Assembly (NCBI RefSeq): GCF_001039355.2
Contig: NW_019773598.1
Coordinates: 1 to 59,297, forward strand
Length of the DNA: 59,297 nt
Reading direction: 5' to 3'
Origin: Lingula anatina
Lineage: Eukaryota > Brachiopoda > Lingulata > Lingulida > Lingulidae
Positions 48,538 to 59,297 of this stretch are shown piece after piece. Within the stretch, counting starts at the first letter, position 1, and each line of letters starts with the position of its first letter. The notes beneath the pieces are model-generated. The model saw only the letters and a list, made by a program, of their open reading frames with translations. It searched no databases and was not told where the DNA came from. Both the position numbers and the translations under genes were made by a program.

Positions 48538-51500
48538 AATAAACACCCCTGAAGAACCAGTGTAGTACAACTTGCAAGTAATGAAAGTCAAACAAGTATA
48601 GAAAGGGGGACAGATTCTAACCACTGATAGCCTTTTATTCCACATCAATGAATCGACTGGACTGATCAAAGATGGCAGACAAACAATGCCCATTGAAGGC
48701 GCAGCGTAGGATACTTAAAAGCAAAAGCGATTAAGAAGGTCTTTGTACTGGCTTACCCCTTGGACATAGTGAATGCTATGATTCAATATGTATTTCTTTG
48801 TGAAGACACCTGCTATATGAATGATCTTGGACCTTGAGATGTTTCATCTTTGAAAATGAACTAATGAGAGATAATTANAAACTTTAAAAGCTCCCCAGGG
48901 GAGGAGACAGAGGACTTTAAAAAAAAGAGGAATGAGGACTGACATATAAGTGACGTTTTATACATGCCCGTATAAAACTTCCCCCGGGGGAAGGAGATAG
49001 CTAGATATCTAATAGTGCTCTTTATATGTATCATTCCAGGTGTCCATCATCAACTAGATTAGTTCAATAAAGTTGAAGATATACATATTTATCTAATAAT
49101 GAAAAATAAATTGTTGACATTCCTTCCACTTTCTCAAAGACTTAAGTAAGAAGAAAGAGGGAGGAGTAGGAAATATGTGAAAATTTTAATAAAATATGGG
49201 AAAGGGGGATGGGACATCAGAATTCTCATAATTTTACAATTTGATAAATATTCCAACTGATGGTCTGTTTATTTTCACCATGTACGCACAAATGATATAA
49301 AACATACTGTGAAAAATGAGAACAGCAACTTGTCAACAATATAACATTTTCTTTCTCTTAAAAAAATCCACCTTTACTCCCCCCCCCCAAAAAAAATAAT
49401 AATAATAAAGAAAAAATTAAGGTTTATACAAGTTTAATTCAACACCAATAGTTACTAAGCTTTAAAAGTACAACCAACTTAAGAGTCATGAGTTTCTTTG
49501 TGAAGCCATTCCCAGGTATAGTCATGGACCCTCCCACTGATAAGACCTGGGGGAGACAAAGGGGGGACATCCTACTTCCTTCCATTATCTTATCAACTGT
49601 AAGCATCTATACAGTCAACCTCTGATATCTTCTATCCCAAGGCAGAAACATCCTAAACTCTTTCTACATAACCCAGATAGTGCTGATTATATCAATCAGG
49701 TGGTTGAAATTTAGCACATTTTCTGTTGATGAAAGTGGGATCCAGTGGTTGAAATTTAGTATTTATATCTACAATCAATATAAAATATGCAGGTTTCTCT
49801 ATTTTGATCTATGACTCAACTTGGAAGAGGTGACAATAATATTTTCATGTCTGTCTACAAAATACTGGAAATAATTCAATAAGAGCAATAAAAAATATTT
49901 GATATCCATATTGCTAAATATTTGTTAATCGGAATCAACTGCAATATCAAAGGCAGAGTCTAAGCATTTATAAATAAACCATTTTAATTTTCTTTAAAAA
50001 AAAAGGGACACAAAACAATTAGAACTCTTCCTTGCTTCCACTAACATTCAAGGTCACAATTTAAGTCAGCAGGCATGACTTTAAGGCCCATCTCCTTAAT
50101 CACAAGTTAATGAGTTCCTTAAAGGTAAGAACTCTTATCTTTCCACCTTGAAAGGGACAATAAGAAAGCTGTCACTTTCAACTCCTTTCACTTGATCACA
50201 ATCATTTATCTCACTAATTACTTAATTAACAGAGGAAAATTCTGAATGAGTTTTGCCTTGGTTTCATAATAGTTATACACAGGCTGGTACTGAGCTGGCA
50301 TGCAGACAACTTGATCATACTTTCCTACTTTTTGAAAGAAAGCCATATCTGAGAAGCTTTATCTTCCTTATTTTATTGGTCATCAATTTGGTCACCAAAC
50401 TGCCGTAAAAATTACCACACAGCCATCAGCTAATTGCAACCTTAAAGTAATCATAAACAAACTGTCATAGATCAAAACAGCGATCCAACGTATTGATAAA
50501 AATTTCCCAATCATAAGGACTATTATTTTGTTGTTTTATCTAAATGGAGGAAGGTGACTGGTCAGTTAATTGCAATCAAGATAGGATCAGAGGAAGATTG
50601 CTATTTCCCCATTGTTCCTTGATCAGTGCCATGTTGTACACCTTTCTGGTGAGGAAAAGATAAACTTGGCATTCAAAACAATGTCTTGTCACACTATAAG
50701 TCTCTTGAACCTGTTGCATTATTTCTTTACTCTTTGAAGTCTTCTTTCATGTTGTATAAAAGAAAACTTTGTGTCTTGTCAGTTCAGGTAAGTTCTGCTC
50801 TTGTCTCTGGCTTAAGGGGGGATGGATTCACCTTCTTTAATGGCAGGAACAAGTGGTGAGTTATTATAATAACTAGAAATGATTGCTAATAGGTTTGGGG
50901 AAGGATTTAAATAAATGATTCTACAATTTTTGCTTTCATTATAAAAAAAAAAAAAAGTACAACACATAAAAGATAAAGTTTCTGCAAATGCCAAAAATTC
51001 AACCACTACAAAACTTTTACTACTGCCTGTATCATCTGGGAGCATTATTTCAATCTCTACCCCGCCCATATACTCTCTACCTGTAACCATACATCATGGA
51101 TCTTTTTTTCCAAGACGGAAAAATAAATCTAAAATCTACTAACTTCACCATTTAATCTCTTTTGACAGATGAACTGAAGTTACTTCCTTTTACAAATTAC
51201 ATACAATGACTACAAATTCCTTATGATTAAAAAAAGAAAAAAAGAAAGAAAAGTAAATAAATATGATTATAAAAAATCAGTCATATATGACACGTAATTG
51301 AGGTCATCTGAGGTTAATTATTTGTAAAATATTGATAAAAAAGCATGTTTTTTTATTCTAAGCGACCACAAAGTCACCGCACTTCCTTAAAATTCACCGA
51401 ATGTCAAGAATATAGATGATGAATGAAAGAGTGACCTTATTAATTTTCTATTATTTCCCCTTGGATTATCTGATAACATCAGACCAATGGTCAGGAAAGT

Positions 51501-52487
51501 GGCTTGTTAAGGCATACTTACACAAAGTCATTTCTATTCAAATTCAAAAAGTTCTCTTACACAAGAAAGCAGGATGACATTTTGACTTTTTTTGTATGAA
51601 AAAATGTACAGTTTTGACAAACCAACAGAATGAACGAATGCTTTATTCCCTCAAAGGTAGACCAAACCAGGCATGTATCAAGAGTGGATCTAAATTTTCT
51701 CTTGTGTAAACAGGACTTGAATTTTATTCTCAGCCAGATACCATCGTTATAGTAAAACAGGTAATGGTGGCTACCTCCACTGCAAGTCTGAGATAACATC
51801 AACATTCCTGTGGACTGGATGTATCATAGGAACCTTTGGCTGGGGTGATTACAGGGACCAGAAAAAAAACTTAGACAGGAATTCAGTCTCAACATTAAAA
51901 CCAATATTTCTAGTCTACTTTGGCTCAAGATAAAAGAAATATTGCACCTGTTTTCTAAAATGACTCCTGTTTTTAATCAATACATATTTGGTTATAGAAA
52001 CTTATCGCTGATTTATCTCAAAGTTAAGACCAACTTTTAGACTTATGTGAAACACCAACCCCACGTGAGGAATGAAGAAACTCTTATCTGACAATAAAAT
52101 CAGTGGATTTCTCATGTCTGTGGACTTCTAACTGAACAGGTATGCCACGAATTCTATACATTTGTTATGCAGGAAGTGAAGCACTTCCAAATAAAGAAAA
52201 ATTCCAATTTCTCTTTGAAAAAGTATGACTTCTCACACAAAATGTGAAATGCAGTGCTTTTTTCCAACAACAAGTTGCCTCTCCACAACAAATATTTCAT
52301 TTTGCAATTTTTATAATACAATTCAAAACTGATATAAATCTAAATTTTCCCCAACTAGTTCTTTCACAACACTGTACATGCAGAGTTGCTACCTGGCCTG
52401 ATGTTGCATCTTTCTTAAGCCATCCATCTTAATCCCGCTTAAGCTGGCTAATAATCCACCCCCCTGTGACAAGATAGGACAGCAAGG

Positions 52488-52503
52488 GGATTTAATTAAA
52501 TCC
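52488..52503. promoter_or_regulatory. 16-bp perfect palindrome with homeobox core
   Basis: GGATTTAATTAAATCC is its own reverse complement. It has a central TTAATTAA and outer GGAT/ATCC half-sites, a form suited to paired homeodomain binding. The function is inferred from the motif only. Confidence 0.35.
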
Positions 52504-54899
52504 AACATAAAACATGCATTGCCTAATAACAAAGCGATGGGAATGCGCATTTGTGTACTGACATCTGTTAACATCAAATTATTTTCTTCTCAAAACCACA
52601 TTAGATTCTCATTGAGATGCCAGTGCTTTGTTCAAACAGGAAATAATACAAAGTCGCCCAAACATAATGCGCCTAACTGTTATATTTATGTGGTTTAAAT
52701 GATCTTTCCTGAGCTGGCTAATCTGACATGGCATAAAACAATGCAGGGGATAATTTAAACAAAAATGAACATGTTAAAGTTAGAGTAAACTTTGAAATAT
52801 ATTGAAATATACTTATAAAACTGGTGTACTTAGCAGGGGGCACTGTTGACAAAGCATGCCTTAAAATTACAGGTAAGATAACATTTTTAACACACACAAA
52901 ACATAACAAAAACACATATAATAGTAGGTTTCAGGTAACTTTTTCAAAGAGCTGTGCGACTGTTGCCAATTTGTTGAACTCCTAAATGTATGTAATCAAA
53001 AATCCATTATTAGTTGAAGAAAAGGTGGATTCATATTACTCTGAAAAATAAAAATTAAATCACCTGTGGATAATTAGGTGAGCACCAAACTATCAGAACT
53101 GAGAGTGCCATCTTTTGTTCCTTTAAATAAACTGGGAATATATTTTTAAAAACGGAATAAACATATTATAGAGAACTATTCTTTCCCAGAGCTGATTGCT
53201 TATTTCTTTATCGTTATGAATAAAAATTCACAACACTCATATTCAAAAAGATAGTGTCACAGGTAAGGACTTCAGAGGGATTGGGCTATCTTTCTCTTCA
53301 TCAACAATCCCAAGCATGTGTCACAGTTTCAGGTGTCTATTAGTGGTTACAGACAGGACAGGTAGGATGAATAAGTTTTTTTCACATACTAACTAGTATT
53401 ATGTTGGTTGCCAATACACAGTGGGAACCAGTGAAGGGATTAACTTAATATTCAGCCCAAATTTTTAAGGTCACCTCAGCAGAGCCTAGTGATAAAGAAC
53501 AAAAAGACAAGCCAGTCTTTTAGCTGTTTAATAATGGTGAGGTCTTTAAATTCCCATCAAGATCCTTTGTGCATATAGTTTTCTATTTTTCTTAGTAAGA
53601 CTGCAAGAGGTATGTATTCAAAGACTATGATGGATTTGAATTTCACATGGAAAAATGTGCCATGGCTTGTACCGTCTCGCTCTTTCTCTCTCTCATAGTA
53701 TTACTCCCCATTTGGCTTGCAATCTTTAACAGAGTAATACAAGATTTAAACTGTCAACTGTGATGAGTGTTATCAATATCAAAATTCAGCATACTTCAAA
53801 TTTAATCCAGCTTCACTCAATAATCATTCCCTGATGAGACCCTAAAATAAACCACTTACATAACAATAAAGGCATAACATTATCTAATGCTAATCCAGGT
53901 GAGTGAATTAATGGACAGAGTATTAACTGTCAAACTAATGCCCAGTGTCCAAATGTCCAAGCAAGTAATCAGGAGGATCAGGAGCATAGTAGATAAAGCA
54001 GGAGAGAACTTAGATATAACTAGCCGTTCATGGTGATAAGCTTGATTTCTCCTATCTTGGATAGAGAGTTGACAGCTGGCAGGCAGCAGTGCCCTCCTCG
54101 AAGAGAGATTGGTCAAGAAAATGTTGAAACTGATATAATAAAGACATGTATGTATTTTAACAAAATTCTCCAATTTATCTGTTGATATCCATTGTACAAA
54201 AGCTTGTGGGGAATCAATTCAACTTTCAAATGATTTCAACTTTCATTGGGTCAGTCAATAATTCCAAACAGTCATTATGGGGAAAAACTTTCACAATGGC
54301 AATTAGTGTTACCCTCTAACTCTAATACAACTCTATCACATGTAAGAGAAAACAGAGCACCTAAAAGTCAAGTGCCATTTTACCCCTATGGGATACATGT
54401 CAGCATCCAAGATGACCAGAGTGCTTGACCACTCCTGGACAAAGTTGACCAAGCACTCTGAGGGCAAACACTGACCACTGTGAGGTATTAAGTGTGGGGT
54501 GGTCAGTCAACAGAGACTTTCCCTGTCACACTGGATTGTGATGAGGGGAAGGGTGCACTGAAGACGTACTGTTAGGCTTGGAGTGGTATGCCAAGTCAAT
54601 ATTGAGATCTTTAAGTTACAGTTACTGCCAGTCACCAGAGTTGACACCTAATATCCACTACTGCGTTGATAGCCATAGCTACTATAGACCGAGAAGAGTT
54701 CCTCTTAAAAACTGCCATTAAAGAGAGAAGGATTGGTGGAGGGGGATAGGGAGAGATTTTGGGAGATATTTTTGAAAAAAAGGACACTGTGTCACTGTGA
54801 TTTTATTGATAGATATCTACACAAAATACAGAGTCCAGACTGTTATTCTGATTTGATCTCAGAACTTACAAACATTCTACGTAACCCAGTTGCTGGAAC

Positions 54900-55400
54900 C
54901 TAGGATGAGCTAGTGATTATCATCCAAACTGACAATTAAGCTGCAAGTTTTTCCACAACTCAAGGCTAAGATAACTCACATTCTACATCATGGCAATGAT
55001 TACAATAAGAGTAACCTTTAAACTGACGGCTAAGCTTCTTGTTTTCCTAAAACTCAAATACATTCTATCCACCATTCAAAATATAAGTTATGTTAACATG
55101 GCTATAAACATGGCTTTCATACCTAGAAGAGGATGAGACAGAGACTGGCCTCCAAACAAGTGGCTCAGCTTTATGTGTTGATATAACTCAAATAAACTTT
55201 ATCCCTGTTTCCAACTTAATTACAATCTTGGTAAGAATCAAGGTATGTCAACACGGCTGTAAACATGACTTTCAAACTTGAAAGAAGATGACACAATGAC
55301 TGTCTGCCTAACTGGCGACTAAGCCCCATGTTTTGCCGTAACTCAAACATAATCCACCCCTGTCCCCGTCTACAAGGCTGTGATTGCTGCCATTACAATG
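54900..55400. repeat. Degenerate tandem repeat, about four diverged units
   Basis: A shared block (AACTGACGGCTAAGC-like, then a TTTTCC-like piece, then AACTCAAA) recurs near 54927, 55021, 55155 and 55310. The last two units also share TATGTTAACATGGCTATAAA-like sequence upstream (near 55087 and 55245). Spacing grows from 94 to 155 bp. Confidence 0.6.
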
Positions 55401-58400
55401 AGATTTGTCCAGGATTACGACTCTCCACTATCATATCACTGTGACGGCCAGTGCAAGGAGAGAGCGGTATTCCATTCATTCCCTTTCAGGGCTCACCCTC
55501 CCATGAAACAATCCATATACCACTTGCAAGATGCTAACACTTTTGTTAAAATGATTTTAACATAACGTTTTGTTTGCTTATTTGTAAAACATTTTCACTA
55601 TTCCCTGTGCTGAGAAGTGTTATTTAAATTTTTATAATTTCTTTAGGGTAACAAAACTAATCTTCAGTTCAAATTTTTCAGTAATAAACCTGTTTCTTCC
55701 TTAAAAAAAACCCAACAGAACTATTATTTGCTTGGTTTGACCTTTTAATCTGTCATACTTACACAGATCAGAGTGCCCATATATTTACAATTTAAAAATA
55801 CTTTGCCCTCAAAATATCATATTTCTATTGTCCACATTTACAGTCATTCCATTTGCATTAATTTCATAGTCAAAACTGTTTTTACTTGAGCATGTCATCT
55901 AACATAAAAGAATGTGTCAGGTAACTCAGCTTTAAAAAAGGTCAACTGGCGATAGCATGGCAAAAAGTATTAAGCAAATGCAAACAGCATTACCATATAT
56001 TCCATATCATTTCATATATCAATCTATTTATACAGGCTTATGGGAGTTTGTGCTGCATTATTTCTGGTCTCTTAAACACAAAGCAGTGCAAGTAAACTGA
56101 TGGCCCTACCCAAAAACTGATTCCCCTTACCACATAAGTTAAGATTTCCTAATACAGGTTTTCAAAATCACTGAGATGTGGCATTTTTTGGGTGATAAAA
56201 TATAATCCAATAAAAGCGCATTTTATCAGACAGTAACCTAAGACTTAAATGAGTAAGCAACATTTTACCTGTCATGTTAGGCCTGTCACAACACCACAGG
56301 GCGTCATTTACATATTTTTTCTTTTTTGTATTAGCACAGGTGTGGGTCAGAGAGTGCAAATCTTTGTGTCTGTTTGTTCTCAATATATGTATGCACTGAA
56401 TCAATTAGTCACAGTATCAATCTCTTTATATACACCACGACATTAAGAAGCTAATTAATGCCAAGGCAAAAGTAATTATCCCTGACCACGAATCACCTGT
56501 AAGAAGCAAACCTTGACAATATTTGCAAAGTCATTCAAAATTGTTGAAGCTTGTATCACTTATGTTCATCTTCAGATGACATTATAGGCACCGCATGGTC
56601 ATTAATATTTACATGGCATTAAGACAAGGTGAGCAACCCCAAAAAGCACCCCAAAAGCCCCTAAAGAACCTAATGACAATCTACAAAATGTGACAGCCTG
56701 CCTAAAAATCCTGACAATTCTTACTGCATCCCTAAAACTATGATCTAATTAGGAACATAATTAGGGTATTTTGGGCATGTGCACAAGTGACAACCTCTCA
56801 GGTGTGGCCCTTTCACCTTTGACCCCCGCAGAATCTCCCACTCAATGCCCTAAAGACCACAACTGCATTGTCCACAACTGCCATTCATAGTGACCAGTGC
56901 ATACTTTGACAATGAGACCCAGCCTGTGTTGATTATATACTACTGCAGAATCATGCATAAAGTAGTAGTCAAAAATCAATGGTTACAGCGAAGTATGAAT
57001 GAACAGGCAGGAAGTTTGAGGAGAGTTTTGACAATGGGAACACGATCAATGTACATTTGGCGAAAAGGTGCAAGTGTCCAATTCACACATTTTAGATCAC
57101 TTCAAGATCAGGCTAAAATTGGTCTGATAAATTAGTAAAGCTGAGGAAATCTTGAGTGTAACCTGCCATTTCATACCCAACACTCAACACAAAGTTGATT
57201 GCATGATGGCATGCTGTGGCCCCATTACAACTGAGCGAAATCAGCAACACTGAAGTGAAAAAACTGAACAAATGAACCCAATCTGCATTACTGATTATAA
57301 TGTGAACAGATCCAAACTTTATTCAAATGACCCTGTATTCATAACCAATCATAATGAGGGTATTGTCATTCATAAGTTCAGAGATGTAAGGCATGTGATT
57401 CTGTTCCAATATAAATATATACAATGTTCTTGTCATAACTAACTGATCCAGGGCACTAGCTACCAGTCTGTACAGTACATTCTTGCATGCATATATATCT
57501 GCATACTTTAATTCACTGTAATTTTAGAGACTGGGCATAAACAAATATTAAATTTTTCATTGCCTGTATTTACCTGACAAAAATCCAGGCCACACTAACA
57601 GCATTCAAGTAAATAAAGAAAAAGCTTTCAAAAACATAAAACATTCCCGATATTTCTGTTCAAAACTTGAAGTCTCTACTTGGAGTCAATCTTTCTAAAC
57701 TTTAGCCCTGTTGTGTCAAGACAAAATGTCCTGATAGCTCACAGTGCTGACATCTTTGCAGGGGGTCCAGTTAATTGATGGCTGTTACAGGAGATAGCTG
57801 GAGTCCGCTGTCAAGTTGGAGACAAAGCGGCCTGATTAATATCACATCTCAGGAAAGGCTGAACATTGAACAATCAAGACAGGAAAGATGACTTGTAGTT
57901 TAAGAAATATATTATCTTATAAAGGTCTATTATTTATGATTTGTATTACATAACTGAGTGTCCTTCGCATGCTGTTTGGCATCTCCATTCTAATATCTAT
58001 TTGATGAGTAAATACTGTTCATAAGTTAACTTGTGACATGGACATCACCAGTTAAATGCCTATCAACATGAATGCCAGGACATTATTCAAAAAGCAATGA
58101 ATTTTTTTTCTCTTCTTGAAGTCCTTCTAAATAACAGCGATTAACACATAATCTAATAAAACAAAACAATTATTCTATCAATGAAAAATGTATTCAACTT
58201 GCAAACCTAGAAAACAGCTTTCCTACTAGCTGTCAAGTCAATGTTCTACTAATAAAAATGAACAGGTGTACTCCATGTAAAAAAAAAGTCTAAGGAGTAA
58301 ATATACAGACAAAAGAATTTGTTTTCAATCCTGAAATGTAATCTCAAGACAAACAGGCCACCAACAAACCAGAAATTGGACAAGGGAGATTTTTCAGGAA

Positions 58401-59297
58401 AAAAACAAAATCCGTGTCTTTCTGATGTCTCCTCCTCAAGTTTCAAAACCCTCCATCCCTAACACCACACCTGACTGCCCAAAGACCTTTCTAAGCCGCA
58501 TTCACATGAGGACCAACTTATTCTTAACTGCAACACCAGACAGTTCAACAATATATTTCATTTAGTCTGGGGTATGATCCCAGGTACTGATGTAAACTGG
58601 TAGGATCAACAGGCCCTTAGCCATTGAGGTTCATGGGATTCAAATGAACTGTACTTTTTCGGGGTAAACTTTGATATAAGTACACAGACGTTTCATGATA
58701 AAAAGGTTGACTTTTCAGAAAAAAGAACCCCCTTTGAAATTAGTTGCTATGTGCCTGCTAATTATGTCAGTCTCAGTCTATTTCTGATCCAAGATAGCCC
58801 TGTCAGGCTGATGTGAATACAGCAAGTGGAGATTTAGAGGATACAAAGAGCAGATGAGAGTCTAACCCATGCCAGCCACCACACAAAGGGCCAGAGATCC
58901 AGAGGAAGTGTTAATAGAACAGATGGACATCAGTACAATAAGGACCACTGGGCAGGCGTTGAATACACCTTCATCTCTCACCTGTATCATTTCTTTAAGA
59001 GAGATGAAAGAAGGCCTGTCTGAACCCCTGCCGTGGGCTGACTATCACCTGTGCAGCTATTCAAGTCTATTCAGAGTTATTACATGAGAGCTGTCCAAGG
59101 TGTTGTATATGCTGGCTTTCGTGGACTCATGAAAAAGTACTTAGAGCGCATTCTCAACGAATTAAGCCAGGCTTTACAAAGCCGGTGACCTAAAAATGGC
59201 GGACGTACATGAAAGAAAAACCGCCTAATCTTTTAATAGTCTCTCCGCCTCCCCACACGTCGTCCCTGCGGGGTACAGTAATTAAATCTCGGCTCCG

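Larger units (their letters stand above)
46543..59297. other. 12.7-kb stretch without supported genes: large intron of the Fat-like gene or intergenic DNA
   Basis: No cadherin, LDRE or DxNDN frame is found on the - strand and no other domain on either strand. All open frames are under about 100 codons and look like chance. The 5' cadherin exons of the Fat-like gene must lie past 59297 if the gene is whole, which makes most of this intronic. A single N lies at 48878. Confidence 0.55.

Noticed and set aside
48878-48878. Second N in the sequence, checked for duplicated flanks
   Set aside because: The flanks on each side do not repeat each other, so it is a single ambiguous base rather than a join like that at 44790.
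46543-59297. Possible further cadherin exons or a separate gene on either strand
   Set aside because: No DxNDN, LDRE or other domain-like frame was found, and the listed frames are short with no consistent splice phases.
1-59297. CRISPR arrays, operons, tRNA or rRNA genes
   Set aside because: The intron-exon structure shows a eukaryotic nuclear sequence. No regularly spaced repeats with unique spacers and no cloverleaf or rRNA segment were recognised.

Overview
The window is invertebrate animal nuclear DNA: AT-rich, with GT-AG introns of roughly 0.1-4 kb, microsatellites and small inverted-repeat elements. It holds three multi-exon genes, each rebuilt here by following open frames across splice sites with matching phase. 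The gene set (a FAT4-type giant cadherin, a DELE1-like mitochondrial Sel1-repeat protein, and a fused class V aminotransferase/TtcA-like enzyme) fits a bilaterian such as a mollusc or other lophotrochozoan. The exact phylum cannot be read from the sequence.

Region 1 (57-11606, + strand) is a 23-exon gene for a protein of about 1,175 residues. An N-terminal PLP-dependent class V aminotransferase of the cysteine-desulfurase fold is joined, through a long low-complexity exon, to a C-terminal PP-loop ATPase of the TtcA (tRNA 2-thiolation) type with both CxxC pairs. One chain would therefore carry both a possible sulfur-mobilising module and a tRNA thiolase. This is the most interesting object in the window.

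Region 2 (12844-17788, - strand) converges on gene 1 and encodes a DELE1 homologue of about 680 residues: targeting peptide, short hydrophobic segment, acidic linker and Sel1/TPR-like repeats. The two genes have back-to-back poly(A) signals about 5 bp apart near 12282-12298. A small upstream exon gives a better mitochondrial presequence than the first in-frame Met of the next exon.

Region 3 (20017 to at least 43656, - strand) is the 3' portion of a FAT4/Fat-type protocadherin gene. It contains about 18 cadherin repeats, then three EGF domains, LamG, EGF, LamG, a transmembrane helix and a cytoplasmic tail of about 500 residues ending in EEYV. The 5' part, which should hold about 15 more cadherin repeats, lies beyond the window. 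The most upstream visible exon occurs twice because a segment of about 1,753 bp is duplicated across a single N. A true extra copy of this 199-nt exon would shift the frame, so this is probably an assembly artefact.

Region 4 (46543-59297) shows no coding exon that I can support. It is probably a large intron of the Fat gene or intergenic DNA. It contains a degenerate tandem repeat, a G-rich quadruplex-type tract and AT-homeobox-rich stretches that could be regulatory.

Nothing was computed. Family assignments rest on recognised motifs and domain order. Splice sites were chosen by GT/AG plus phase continuity.
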